This document shows, piece by piece, positions 29,541 to 39,378 of a stretch of DNA of 64,000 bases. The stretch's first letter is position 1; the number at the start of each line of letters is the position of its first letter. Location of the stretch: the NCBI GenBank assembly GCA_963791495.1, contig CAWBST010000023.1:124001-188000 (forward strand), written 5' to 3'. The notes under the pieces are model-generated. The model did no database searches. It was not told the DNA's origin and saw nothing but the letters and a program-made list of their open reading frames with translations. Both the position numbers and the translations under genes were made by a program. This DNA comes from JAMXLO01 sp963791495. GTDB taxonomy: Bacteria; Pseudomonadota; Alphaproteobacteria; Acetobacterales; Acetobacteraceae.

Positions 29541-32500
29541 ATGTTCACCGAATTCCATTTGGGTCCGCCAATGACTGCTGCCGATTTCCCCGCCCCCGAA
29601 ACGCCTAGTCTTGCCATGGATACAACAATTGCATGGGCGGCGTTCGATCCAGTTTGGTATCTCCGCACCTATGCTACGGCGCCAGACGATGCCGATGCTG
29701 CCACTACTTTCCAGCATTACCTGGATAGCGGCCGGTTCCTCAGGCACTCGCCGAACCCGTTCTTCGACGAGGCCTTCTTCCTCGCCAACAACCCGACCGC
29801 CGCCGGCGCGATCCAGCCGCCGGCGAAGCGGAGTCAGGCTTCGACGTCTATTGCCGCGACGCTGGCCGCCATCGCCGGCCGCACTGGCTGTTCGACGAGG
29901 CGCTGTACCGCGAACGCTCCGGCGACCTCACCGACGAGTCCTTGCAGACGCACGGGCTGGTCAACGGCTATCACCACTACCTCCGCACCGGCAACAAGGA
30001 AGGCCGCACCGCCAGCCTGTTCTTCGACCGGGCGACCTACCTGAGCCAGCTCTCCGCCGAGGACCTGGCCGAGGCCGAAGCGGAAGGTCCCTTCATCCAC
30101 TACCTGCGACGGTTGTCACAGGGCGGAAGCCTGCTGCGGACGACGCCATACTTCGACCCGGAATGGTACCTGCAGCGTTATCCGGACGTGGCGGATGCGA
30201 TCGCCGCGCGCCGATGGCTCTGCCCGCTGCACCACTACCTGGCGAACGATACCCCGACCGAGTTCGACCCGCTCCCCCTGTTCTCCGAACGCTACTATCT
30301 CACCCGCTACCCCGACATCAGAAAGGCGGTCGAGACCGGGCGCCATCGCAACGGCTACGAGCACTTCCTGCGGTCCGGCGCGCGCGAACTGCGCTCCCCC
30401 AGCGAGTCGTTCGATCTGCACTACTACGTGACGGCGCACCGGTCCGTCCGCACGGATCTGGAAAGCGGCGCCGCGCCGCACGGCTTCGCGCATTACCTGA
30501 CAATCGGCCGCGAGGCCGGACTCGCGGCGCTGCCGCCGCCGGACGATGACGTGACGGAAGGGCAGGCCAAGACGCTGTTCCGGACGCGCGCTCGCAACCT
30601 GCTGCCGCTGTTCGCCCGCCAACCGCTCGATTTTGCTGTCACCGACAAAGCCGAGCTTTCGGTGGTCATGGTGCTGCACAACCAGTTCGAATTCACGATG
30701 CAGGCGCTGAGTTCACTGCGGCAGAACTGGCCGGGACCGATTGAGCTCGTGCTGGTCAACTCCGGCTCCAGTGACGAGACCCGGTTCATCGACCGCTATG
30801 TGCGCGGCGCGAGCCTGCTGCGGTTCGACGTCAACCTGGGCTTCGTCCGCGGCTGCAACGCCGGGCTGACCCGCGTCACCAGCGATGCGGTGCTGCTGCT
30901 GAACAACGATGTCGAACTCGCACCCGGCGCTATCGCCGCAGCGCTGCGGCGCCTCGGCTCGGATCTGCTCATCGGTATCGTCGGCGGCAAGATCATCCGC
31001 ACCCATGGCCGGCTCCAGGAGGCTGGCTGCATCCTCTGGCGCGACGGCGCATCGCTCGGCTATATGCGCGATGCGTCGCCGCTAGCGCCAGAGGCCAACT
31101 TCGTGCGCGACGTCGATTACTGCTCTGGCGCGTTCCTCATGATCCGTGGCGAGGTGCTGGCGAAACTGGAGGGCCTCTCCGACGAATTTACGCCCGCCTA
31201 TTATGAGGATGCCGATCTGTGCATCCGGGCAAGGCAGGCGGGCTTCAGGGTCGTCTACGACCCCAGCGTCGTCATTCATCATTTCGAGTACGGCAGCGCG
31301 AGCAGTTTCCGCGCCGTGGAAGCCGAAGCCGCGCGGGCGCGCGAGGTGTTCATTCGCCGCAACCGGAGCTATCTGCGCTTTCGCTACATTGCCGATCGGC
31401 GCGCAGAGGTGTTCGCGCGTTCGATCGAGGATGACCGAAAGCGCATCCTGTTTATCGAGGACCAGGTTCCGCTGCGGATACTCGGCTCCGGCTTCGTGAG
31501 ATCCAACGATCTGATCCGGGCGATGGCCTCGATGGGGTTCCACGTCACTGTATTCCCGATGTCCGCCATGCCATTCGATCCAGCGGCGGTATATGCGGAT
31601 ATGCCGGAGACGGTCGAGGTGATGCACGACTGCTCGTTCGAAGGTCTTGCAGACTTCCTCGAGGCACGCGACGGGTATTACGACGTGATCTGGATCGTCC
31701 GGACACACAACCTGGATCGTGCGCGGCCGGTTCTCGAGTCAGTGGTCGTCGGCAAGGGTCGCCCGCCGCAGATCGTGCTGGACACCGAGGCGATCTATGC
31801 CGTCCGCGATGCGATCCGTGCGACGCTGACCGCCGCCACGTCACCGTTCGACCTGGACGAAGCAATCCGCCGCGAATTCGAAAACGCGGCATTCTGTCAG
31901 CAGATCGTCGCCGTCAACGAAGCGGAAGCCGCCGAACTGCGGCGGCTGGTTTCGCCGTGTGTGTCGGTAATTGGCCACATGCGTAAGGTTGCGCCGACAC
32001 CGCGCGGATTCGAGGCTCGGTCTGGCATCCTGTTCATCGGTGCCATCCATACATTTGAAAGCCCGAATTTCGATGGTCTCTGTTGGTTCGTTGATGAGGT
32101 GCTGCCACTGATAGAGGAAGATTTGGGACTGGAGACCCGATTGACCATTGCGGGATACCTTGGAAATGAGGTGACCCTCGATCGGTTCCGCGACCATGCG
32201 AGGATCACTCTGGTCGGTCCGGTTTCTGCGACAGAAAACCTGTATGGTTCCCATCGTGTCTTCGTGGCGCCGACCCGGTTTGCTGCCGGTGCCCCATACA
32301 AGGTGTACGAAGCCGCATCCTTTGGAGTTCCAGTTGTGACAACGGAACTGCTGCGGCGACAGCTCGGCTGGCGACACCAGGAGGAGCTTCTTGCTGCGGA
32401 GGCGGCGGACCCTGGCAGTTTCGCAAATTGTGTTACGAGATTGTACCGCGACAGGGAACTATGGGAGAACGTCCGCGCTGCGGCAGGCAGGCGGCTGAGC

Positions 32501-32569
32501 TCGGAAAATTGCCCAGGTCATTATTTGCGCCACCTGGGCGAATTGCTGGCGGAGGACCTTCCGCGTTGA
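29541..32569 (+). CDS. Multidomain glycosyltransferase: seven FDxxWY repeats + GT2 + GT4-like (frameshifted)
   Basis: Protein of about 1,008 residues after repair. The first 330 or so residues hold seven repeats of about 45 residues (for example FDPEWYLQRYPDV with LHHYL). Next is a GT2 domain with ELSVVMVLHNQF, LLLNNDVE and AYYEDADLC, as in rhamnosyltransferases, and then a GT4-like domain with ILFIGAIHTFESPN and APYKVYEAASFGVPVV. The frame breaks at 29814-29815; removing the two bases CA gives A-I-A-A-G-E-A-E-S, as expected in a repeat. The start codon is uncertain (29541, 29571 or 29616). Probably a surface-glycan polymerising enzyme. Confidence 0.83.
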
Positions 32570-32626
32570 TGGCAGCAGGACTGCGCCAACGTGTCGTGCG
32601 CATCGCGCGATCAGCAACGTGTGTTT

Positions 32627-33592
32627 CTAACCTCGCCTGCCGCGGAAATACGCATAAAGATCGTCGAACAGCGCGCCGCCGCGCTCAAGCCTTTGTGCGT
32701 CCTGAATGCCCGAGGCGGCCAGGCCGTCGATCAGATGGGCGATGCCGCTCGCCTCCTCGCGTGCGAACTTGCCATCCTTCAGGTCGATGTCGTGCACGAT
32801 CTCGCCGATCGCAACCAGCGCGGCGTCCTTGAGACCCGAGCGACGCAGCAGTACTTCGTAAGTGCAGCGATCGCCTTCATGGGTGAACTCCGCTTCGAAC
32901 ATGTCGAAGCGGAGTTCCCCTGGCTGCGGACGATAACCCTTGGCCTGAACAAACTTGAATGTCGCCTCTGGGTCGATAAATCGGCGGATCAACCAGGCTG
33001 AACCGATGCGATCGACGTGGACGTCGCGCCGTGTCACCCACACATGGCCGGCGCCCGATACGAGCCTGCCAGCCGGACGTGGGGAAGCGGTCTGGGATAT
33101 CGACGGCGCATCAAATGCCGCGAGGCGAGCCTCGACATCCTCCCGCCCATTGGCGCCGAAGAAGTCGATGGCGACAATTCTCGCCGCCTCCGCACGCAGG
33201 CGCGCAATCTGCGCCGGCGCGGCATCATGTTTATCCAAGCCGCGAATCTCCTTCGCGAGTGCACGATAGTCTTCCTCGCGCGCGGTGTTGAACAATTTGC
33301 GCACCGCATCGTCTGACAGCCCGTCGAGCAGCCTTGCCTCGACGATCATGCCTTCGCCGCTGGCTTCGTTGATCTCCTTGAGTACCCATTCGAAGTCCTC
33401 TTGCGCCTGCGGGCCCGCAGGCAGGGCATAGACCGCGTTCTTTACCGCCACCGCACCCAGCGCCTGCAGCCGCCGCCACAGCTTCACCCGGGCATAGGCC
33501 GGCTTGGCGGGCAACTGGTGGAGCAGCAGCAGCCAGTTGGCCGGTTCCTCCGCGCGCGGTTTAGTGACCATGAGACACTTGTATCTTTTCAT
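32627..33592 (-). CDS. chrB: Chromate-resistance regulator/sensor ChrB
   Basis: Full-length ChrB of 321 residues with the N-terminal LLHQLPAKPAYARVKLWRRL domain and the C-terminal HVDRIGSAWLIRRF domain. ChrB proteins sense chromate and control chrA expression. It is divergent from the chr gene series, and the shared gap is AT-rich with an imperfect palindrome (entered separately). An alternative start at 33571 (MVTKPRAEE) would put that palindrome fully upstream of the gene. Convergent with the glycosyltransferase gene. Confidence 0.92.
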   Translation of the reverse strand: MKRYKCLMVTKPRAEEPANWLLLLHQLPAKPAYARVKLWRRLQALGAVAVKNAVYALPAGPQAQEDFEWVLKEINEASGEGMIVEARLLDGLSDDAVRKLFNTAREEDYRALAKEIRGLDKHDAAPAQIARLRAEAARIVAIDFFGANGREDVEARLAAFDAPSISQTASPRPAGRLVSGAGHVWVTRRDVHVDRIGSAWLIRRFIDPEATFKFVQAKGYRPQPGELRFDMFEAEFTHEGDRCTYEVLLRRSGLKDAALVAIGEIVHDIDLKDGKFAREEASGIAHLIDGLAASGIQDAQRLERGGALFDDLYAYFRGRRG

Positions 33593-33607
33593 GATTCATA
33601 TATATCA
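33592..33607. promoter_or_regulatory. Imperfect palindrome between chrB and the chr operon
   Basis: TGATTCATATATATCA is 12 of 16 symmetric and lies in a short AT-rich gap, the only such stretch nearby, between two divergent starts. It is well placed to be a shared -10 region and a binding site for ChrB. No binding data exist for this sequence. Confidence 0.45.
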
Positions 33608-33635
33608 CATCATCTGTCTGCAAGGGGAGGCAAGC

Positions 33636-34097
33636 ATGCCCAGCAAATGGATCACCCGCGAGCGGCCAAAGATCGACCGCATCGCGTGTCCGTGGCTCAT
33701 CCGTCGCTTCGTCGCCAAAGATGCCGAGTTCATCTACGTGCCTACCGAGCAGGTGTTCGCCGTCGCCAAGGAGACCGGCGCGACACCCTACGACATCCCG
33801 GGCGCCGAACCGTTCTCCCATCACGGCGAACAATGCAGCTTCGACGCCTTCCTTGACCACTATGGGCTGCACCAGCCGGCGCTCGACCACCTCGCGATCA
33901 TCGTCCGTGGCGCGGACACGTCGCGGCCGGAGTTGGCGCCCCAGGCGGCTGGTCTGCTCGCGATCTCGCTGGGCCTGTCGGCCAACTTCACCGACGATCA
34001 CGCAATGCTCGAGCAGGGTATGGTGGTTTACGACGCGATCTACACGTGGTGCCGCTCGCTGCAGCACGAGACGCACAACTGGACGCCGCCGGCATGA
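33636..34097 (+). CDS. ChrB C-terminal-domain protein (stand-alone chromate-resistance protein)
   Basis: Protein of 153 residues that matches only the C-terminal half of ChrB: KIDRIACPWLIRRF near residue 12, then YDIPGAEPFSHHGEQCSFDAF. It is thus a second, regulator-less copy of the domain present in full ChrB across the divergent promoter. AGGGGAGG precedes the ATG. The stop overlaps the chrA start (ATGA), so the two are coupled. Such short proteins accompany ChrA in several chromate operons; their enzymatic role is not settled. Confidence 0.88.
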   Translation: MPSKWITRERPKIDRIACPWLIRRFVAKDAEFIYVPTEQVFAVAKETGATPYDIPGAEPFSHHGEQCSFDAFLDHYGLHQPALDHLAIIVRGADTSRPELAPQAAGLLAISLGLSANFTDDHAMLEQGMVVYDAIYTWCRSLQHETHNWTPPA

Positions 34098-35254
34098 AGC
34101 ACGGCTCCATCCGCGAACTTGTCACGTATTTCCTGCGGCTGGGCACGACCGGGTTCGGCGGCCCTGTGGCGCTGGTCGGACTGATGGAGCGCGACCTGGT
34201 TACCAATCGCGGCTGGCTGACGCGCGAGGAAATGCGCGAGATCATCGCGGTCAGCCAGTCGCTGCCGGGCCCGCTCGCAATCCAGGTGGGGATCTTCATC
34301 TCCTACCTGCGCTGCGGCTTCTGGGGCGCCTGGGCAGGCGGCTGGGCGTTCATCTTGCCGAACTTCCTGATGGTCGCGGCAATCGGTGCGCTCTACGTGC
34401 ACTTCGGCGGGCTGTCATGGATGACGGCGATCTTCTATGGCGTCTCGCCGGCGGTGATCGCGCTGATCCTGCATTCCTGCTGGCGCCTGGCCAGGCTGGG
34501 CATGGACGACAAGTTCCAGTGGCTGGTCGCAGCTGTCGCATTTGGCATCACTGTCGCGCTGCAGGCCGAGGTTGCGCTGCTGTTCATCGGCGCTGGCGTC
34601 GCCGGAATCCTTTACTACGGCTCGCTGTTCCGATCGGCGCCGCCAGGGGTGCTGGCCGCCTTCGCCGCGCCGGTGTCGATCGGCACGACGCAGGCCGCGA
34701 GCGGCGGCATCCTTGCCAAGCTGTTGGTCTTCTTCCTGAAGGCCGGCAGCCTGACCTTCGGTTCCGGCCTGGTCATCGTGCCATTCCTGGAAAAGGGATT
34801 GGTGCAGGACATGGGCTGGATCGATCCGCACCAGTTCCTTGTCGCTGTCGCGATCGGCATGTTGAGCCCTGGTCCGGTGGTGATCACCGCGACGTTCGTC
34901 GGCTACCTGGTCGCCGGCTTCTGGGGTTCGCTGGTCTCTACGATTGGCATCTTCCTGCCGTCATTCCTGCTGATCCTGATCGCGGCACCGATTCTGCGCC
35001 GCCATCGCGGCAATGCCGACGTGCAGGGCTTCATCAAGGGCGCCTACGCCGCAGCAATCGGCACCATCCTCGGCGCCTGCGTTCTGCTTGGCCGCATCGC
35101 GATCGGCGACTGGCTCACAGTGCTGATCGCCGCCGGAAGTTTGGCCGTACTGTTCCGCTTCAAGGTGAGCAATCCGATGCTCGTCGGGGTGACCGCGGTG
35201 ATCGGTTTGATCGCCTTCCCTATCCTGCAACCCGCGTGGGTGTTCGTGCGGTGA
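34094..35254 (+). CDS. chrA: Chromate efflux transporter ChrA
   Basis: Inner-membrane CHR-superfamily transporter of 386 residues that exports chromate. Two homologous halves are visible: the first with FGGPVALVGLMERDLV and SLPGPLAIQ, the second with FGSGLVIVPFLEKGLV and LSPGPVVIT, the standard long-chain ChrA layout. Start at 34094, inside the stop of the previous gene. The next gene begins 44 bases downstream. It is the functional core of the operon. Confidence 0.96.
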   Translation: MKHGSIRELVTYFLRLGTTGFGGPVALVGLMERDLVTNRGWLTREEMREIIAVSQSLPGPLAIQVGIFISYLRCGFWGAWAGGWAFILPNFLMVAAIGALYVHFGGLSWMTAIFYGVSPAVIALILHSCWRLARLGMDDKFQWLVAAVAFGITVALQAEVALLFIGAGVAGILYYGSLFRSAPPGVLAAFAAPVSIGTTQAASGGILAKLLVFFLKAGSLTFGSGLVIVPFLEKGLVQDMGWIDPHQFLVAVAIGMLSPGPVVITATFVGYLVAGFWGSLVSTIGIFLPSFLLILIAAPILRRHRGNADVQGFIKGAYAAAIGTILGACVLLGRIAIGDWLTVLIAAGSLAVLFRFKVSNPMLVGVTAVIGLIAFPILQPAWVFVR

Positions 35255-35298
35255 GCCAGCACGACGGTGCCACGCACAGATCTCTCAGGAGCCATCCC

Positions 35299-36255
35299 AT
35301 GCGATACAAGATCGCGCCTTTGTTCTGTCGTCCCTGGACGCTCAACGGCCTCTCGCCGCATCTCATCGAGAGCCACTACGAGAACGACTACGGCAATGCG
35401 CTCGACCGGCTGAACGTAATCACCGAGGAGCTCGAGGCGTTGGATCCCGCGACGACGCCTGGGCACGTCATCGGCCGCCTGAAGCGCGACGAGGCAACGG
35501 CGCTCAATGCGACGTTGCTGCACGAGCTTTACTTCGCCAGTCTCGGCGGTGACGGCAGAACGCTGCCAGAGGAGATAGCGAACGCGATCGCCGGCGATTT
35601 CGGATCGGTGAATCGCTGGCGCCAGGAATTCATCGCACTGGCCAACGGACTGGCAGGCGAATCCGGCTGGGTCGTGCTCAGCTACCTGCCGCGTGACGGA
35701 CGGCTGATCAACCTGGTGGCCGCGGGGCATGACCAGAACCTCGCCGGCGGCATCCCGATCCTGGCGCTGGACATGTACGAGCACGCCTACCATCTCGAGT
35801 TCGGCGCCAATGCGACCGCCTATATCGCAGCCTTCATGCGTAACATCGATTGGGACGCGGTGCTGAAGCGCTATCGGAGCGCGACCAAGGTCGAGCCGCC
35901 GCCGCGGCTCGAACAGAAGCAGTTCCCCGATCTGCCATCCATCTCGGTGGAGGAGGTCAGGTCGATGCTGGATGCGGGCCAGTCCGTGCAGATCATCGAC
36001 ACGCGCCCAAGGCACTACAGCACCAGGGCACAGGACATCATGGCAGGCGCGACATGGCGGGACCCGGAGCGCGTGGACGAATGGATCGGTCAGCTTTCGA
36101 AGAGCGATCCTGTTGTCACTTTCTGCGTTTACGGTTTCCACATCGGCTGCGAGACCGCCGAGACGCTGCGCAAGGCTGGCTTTGACGCACGCTACATGGC
36201 GGGCGGGCACTATGCGTGGAAGACGATCAAAGGGCCGGTGAAGCTGCTTGATTGA
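35299..36255 (+). CDS. Fe/Mn superoxide dismutase-rhodanese fusion (ChrC-like), copy 1
   Basis: Protein of 318 residues. Residues 1-195 have the Fe/Mn SOD fold with all four metal ligands: His26 (SHYEND), a His in LLHELYF, and Asp and His in ALDMYEHAYH. The second-sphere residues of ordinary enzymes (KHHQTY) are replaced by NDYGNA, so the gateway His and Tyr are missing. Residues 215-318 are a rhodanese domain (IIDTRP) with the active-site Cys in FCVYGFH. ChrC of known chromate operons is a plain SOD; the fusion suggests coupling of oxygen-radical and sulfur chemistry. Confidence 0.88.
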   Translation: MRYKIAPLFCRPWTLNGLSPHLIESHYENDYGNALDRLNVITEELEALDPATTPGHVIGRLKRDEATALNATLLHELYFASLGGDGRTLPEEIANAIAGDFGSVNRWRQEFIALANGLAGESGWVVLSYLPRDGRLINLVAAGHDQNLAGGIPILALDMYEHAYHLEFGANATAYIAAFMRNIDWDAVLKRYRSATKVEPPPRLEQKQFPDLPSISVEEVRSMLDAGQSVQIIDTRPRHYSTRAQDIMAGATWRDPERVDEWIGQLSKSDPVVTFCVYGFHIGCETAETLRKAGFDARYMAGGHYAWKTIKGPVKLLD

Positions 36256-36284
36256 GTGCTCATCATCACTGAGGGAGAAATGCC

Positions 36285-37167
36285 ATGCGTATCGCACCTG
36301 CGGTCTTGCTAGCTGCAACTCTGACCTCGGCGGGTCCGGCGCTCGCCGCAGATCCCGACTGGACAAAGGTTGATCAGGCGCTCGGACGATCCGGTGCGGC
36401 GATGCCCGGTGACGTACATCGCTATGGCTTCCCGCGTTCCGATCTGCACGTAACGGTCGATGGCGTGACGCTGCTGCCGGCCTTTGCGCTTGGCGGCTGG
36501 CTTGCATTCAAGGCGGAAGGCGACGGCGCAATGGTGATGGGCGACGTTGTGCTGACCGAGGACGAGATCAACCCGGTGATGTCGAAGCTGCTGGCTGGTG
36601 GGATCGCGGTGACGGCCGTGCACAACCACCTTCTGCGATCGCAGCCCGCCACGTTCTACATGCACGTCGATGGGCATGGCGATGCGACGACGCTGGCGAC
36701 GACACTGCACGGCGCGCTCGCGGCGAGCCATACGCCTTTGGGCGCGCCAGGTGCGGCGGCATCGAGCGAAACCCGATCTCGACGCCGGCCAGATCGAGCA
36801 GGTGCTCGGACGCAAGAGCAATGCGGCCGGTGGCGTGCTGCAATTCGGCTTTCCGCGCGGCGACGCCATCGCCGAAGCAGGCATGACGGTGCCTCCTGCC
36901 ATGGGCACGGCCACTGGGGTCAACTTCCAACCCACCGGCGGCGGCAAGGCGGCGATCACCGGTGACTTCGTCCTGGAGGCCGGCGAGGTCGAAGCAGTGC
37001 TCGCGGCATTGCGTGGTGCGGGCATCGAGGTGACGGCGCTGCACAACCACATGCTGAACGACGAACCGCGGACGTTCTTCGTGCATTTCTGGGCGAACGA
37101 CGATGCGGTGAAGCTCGCACACGGCATTCGTGCGGCGCTCGACAAAGTTAATGTTGCCAAGAGCTGA
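36285..37167 (+). CDS. Secreted tandem DUF1259 protein (frameshifted)
   Basis: Protein of about 293 residues with a clear signal peptide (cleavage after ALA, residue 21). It holds two DUF1259-like units. The first has GDVHRYGFPRSDL and AVHNHLL...YMHV; the second has QVLGRKSNAAGG, ALHNHML and FFVHF. The frame is lost between about 36749 and 36766; removing one base joins APGAAA to KPDLD. DUF1259 proteins (LppY/LpqO-like) have no established reaction; the repeated HNH and MHV-type histidines could bind metal. It lies between the two SOD-rhodanese genes in one transcription unit. Confidence 0.8.
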
Positions 37168-37177
37168 GGAGCGATCG

Positions 37178-38167
37178 ATGACGGTCGAGGTGAAGCCGCT
37201 GCTGTTCAAGCCACATCGGCTGAACGGTCTGTCCGACAAGCTGCTGGTCAGTCACTACGAGAACAACTATGGCGGCGCGCTGCGCAGGTTGAATGCGATT
37301 CAGGCAAAGCTAGGCACGCTCGAATGGCCTGCCGTACCGGTGTTCGAGATCAACGGCATAAAGCGCGAGGAGCTGATCGCGGCCGGTTCGGTCATCTTGC
37401 ACGAGATCTACTTCGATGCGCTCGGCGGCGAAGGTGGCGATCCGCCCGCCGGTCTCGGCTTGGCCGAGGCGCTGGAACGCGACTTCGGCAGCCTGCGCGT
37501 GTGGCAGGCAGAGTTCACTGCCCTGGCGAAGGCGCAGGCGGGTGGATCGGGCTGGGCATTGTTGAGCTGGTCGCCGCGGCTTGGTCGGCTGGTCAACCAA
37601 TGGGCCGCCGATCATGCCCATTGCCTCGCCGGGAGCACGCCGATCCTGGCACTCGACATGTACGAGCATTCCTATCACATGGACTTCGGCACGCGTGCCG
37701 CGGCCTATGTCGATGCGGTGATGGCGAACCTCGAGTGGCAGCGCATCGCGGCACGCTACCGCCAGACACGCCATGGCGAAGGGCTGGACGTTGCTCTGTT
37801 CACGGCGTTTGGTGCACCGACGCAGGATGCAGCGGTGATCTCGGCGGAGGAGCTGCGCGATCTCCTTCAGGGCGAGCCGCCGGTCCTGCTCGATGTGTGT
37901 CTCGCGCAGGATGTCGCCCGCCGCACCGACATGATTCCCGGAGCTACTCTTCACAATCCGGACGCGATCGACCGATGGGCCGCAGAGCTGCCACACGACA
38001 GGCCGATCGCCGTGTATTGCTTCTTCGGCTTCCAGGTCAGCGGGAATGCAGTCGCCGAATTGCGCCGGCGCGGTCATGACGCGCGTTCCCTGAAGGGCGG
38101 CATCGGTGCGTGGCACGCCATCGGTGGCCGCACCGTGCCGCTCGATGCCAGCACATACGAGGCGTGA
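37178..38167 (+). CDS. Fe/Mn superoxide dismutase-rhodanese fusion, copy 2
   Basis: Paralogue of the fusion 1.9 kb upstream, 329 residues. SOD ligands are His26 (SHYENN), a His in ILHEIYF, and Asp/His in ALDMYEHSYH. The gateway segment is again changed (NNYGGA). The C-terminal rhodanese domain has LLDVCLAQD and the active-site Cys in YCFFGFQ. Sequence identity to copy 1 is moderate by eye, so this is an old duplication. GAGGAG precedes the ATG at 37178, better than the upstream in-frame ATG. Ten bases separate it from the ATP-grasp-like gene. Confidence 0.88.
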   Translation: MTVEVKPLLFKPHRLNGLSDKLLVSHYENNYGGALRRLNAIQAKLGTLEWPAVPVFEINGIKREELIAAGSVILHEIYFDALGGEGGDPPAGLGLAEALERDFGSLRVWQAEFTALAKAQAGGSGWALLSWSPRLGRLVNQWAADHAHCLAGSTPILALDMYEHSYHMDFGTRAAAYVDAVMANLEWQRIAARYRQTRHGEGLDVALFTAFGAPTQDAAVISAEELRDLLQGEPPVLLDVCLAQDVARRTDMIPGATLHNPDAIDRWAAELPHDRPIAVYCFFGFQVSGNAVAELRRRGHDARSLKGGIGAWHAIGGRTVPLDASTYEA

Positions 38168-38177
38168 GGATACCTGA

Positions 38178-39245
38178 ATGATCGATGATCCCGGCTTCCG
38201 GGTTGGCCTGATGTGGAGCGGCGATCGCGAGGCACGGCGCAACGCGACGCGAACCGTCACGCGACTCAGCGGCGTCTTCGAGGCGCTGGCCGCAGTTGGG
38301 ATCCATACGGAACCCACGGTCTACGCCGATGAGTTCGCCGACGAAGTGCACGCCCAGATCCTGCAACTTGATGGCGTGCTGGTCTGGGTCGATCCGATCG
38401 TGGACGGAAGGAACCGAAGCATCCTCGATGCGATGTTACGGGATGCCGCGTCTCGCGGCGTATGGGTCAGCACCCATCCCGATGTGATCCTGAAGATGGG
38501 CGTGAAGGAGGTGCTGCATCGCACGAAGCATCTTGGATGGGGCACCGACACGCATCTCTATCGCGATGTGAACGGCTTCCGCACCAAGTTCCCGGCGCGG
38601 CTACATGCGGCTGGACCGCGCGTGCTGAAGCAGAACCGGGGCAATGGCGGCCAGGGTGTGTGGAAGGTCGAACCGCCCGCCGGCGCCGACATGATGGTCC
38701 GCGTTCTGCATGCCCGCCGCGGCAGCATCCCGGAGGACCTGCCGCTGCCGAAGTTCCTGCAGCGTTGTGAGGCCTATTTCGCAGACGGCGGCTGCATCAT
38801 TGATCAGCCGTTCCAGCCCCGACTGCCGGACGGAATGATCCGCTGCTACATGGCCGCTGACAAAGTCGCGGGGTTCGGGTACCAGCTCATCAAGGCGCTG
38901 ATTCCGCCGCCGCCGGAAGGCCCGGACTCGCCAGGCGCCCAGCCCGGGCCCCGCGTTATGCATCCGGCGGATGCGCCGCAGTTCCTGTCGCTCAGGACGA
39001 AGATGGAATCGGAATGGACGCCGCAGATGATGGGCGTGCTGGACATCGGCGCCGAATCGCTGCCGGTACTTTGGGATGCCGACTTCCTTTATGGGCCGCG
39101 TACGGCATCGGGCGAAGACACCTACGTGCTGTGCGAGATCAATGTCAGCTCGGTGATTCCATTTCCGGCACAGGTGCCAGCAGAGATTGCACGACTCGCA
39201 TTGACGCGGCTCCAGGCGTCGAGCCAGGGCCGCCCTGCCAGGTGA
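38178..39245 (+). CDS. Cj0069-family ATP-grasp-like protein
   Basis: Protein of 355 residues. Recognisable blocks are RVGLMWSGDRE at the N-terminus, LKQNRGNGGQGVWKVE (a glycine-rich ATP-grasp loop) near residue 153, and YVLCEINVSSVIPFP (an E-x-N metal-binding end) near 315. ATP-grasp enzymes ligate a carboxylate to an amine or thiol; the substrate here is unknown. It starts ten bases after the second SOD-rhodanese gene and belongs to the chr operon, where it may make or modify a thiol, but that is inference. Confidence 0.8.
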   Translation: MIDDPGFRVGLMWSGDREARRNATRTVTRLSGVFEALAAVGIHTEPTVYADEFADEVHAQILQLDGVLVWVDPIVDGRNRSILDAMLRDAASRGVWVSTHPDVILKMGVKEVLHRTKHLGWGTDTHLYRDVNGFRTKFPARLHAAGPRVLKQNRGNGGQGVWKVEPPAGADMMVRVLHARRGSIPEDLPLPKFLQRCEAYFADGGCIIDQPFQPRLPDGMIRCYMAADKVAGFGYQLIKALIPPPPEGPDSPGAQPGPRVMHPADAPQFLSLRTKMESEWTPQMMGVLDIGAESLPVLWDADFLYGPRTASGEDTYVLCEINVSSVIPFPAQVPAEIARLALTRLQASSQGRPAR

Positions 39246-39378
39246 GCTGTGGAGAGTTTCGACAAGCGACGACAATGAGGGAGCCATGGACGAACGGGAA
39301 GCCAGTCTGGTCGACATCGCCCACACGCTTCTGAAGATCGGCGTTTGCCTGGGGGCAGCTCGCAAAGATGGTGACGTG

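Noticed and set aside
39286..39378. Upstream start for the beta-propeller gene
   Set aside because: It would place about 31 polar residues before the signal peptide. Kept only as an alternative.
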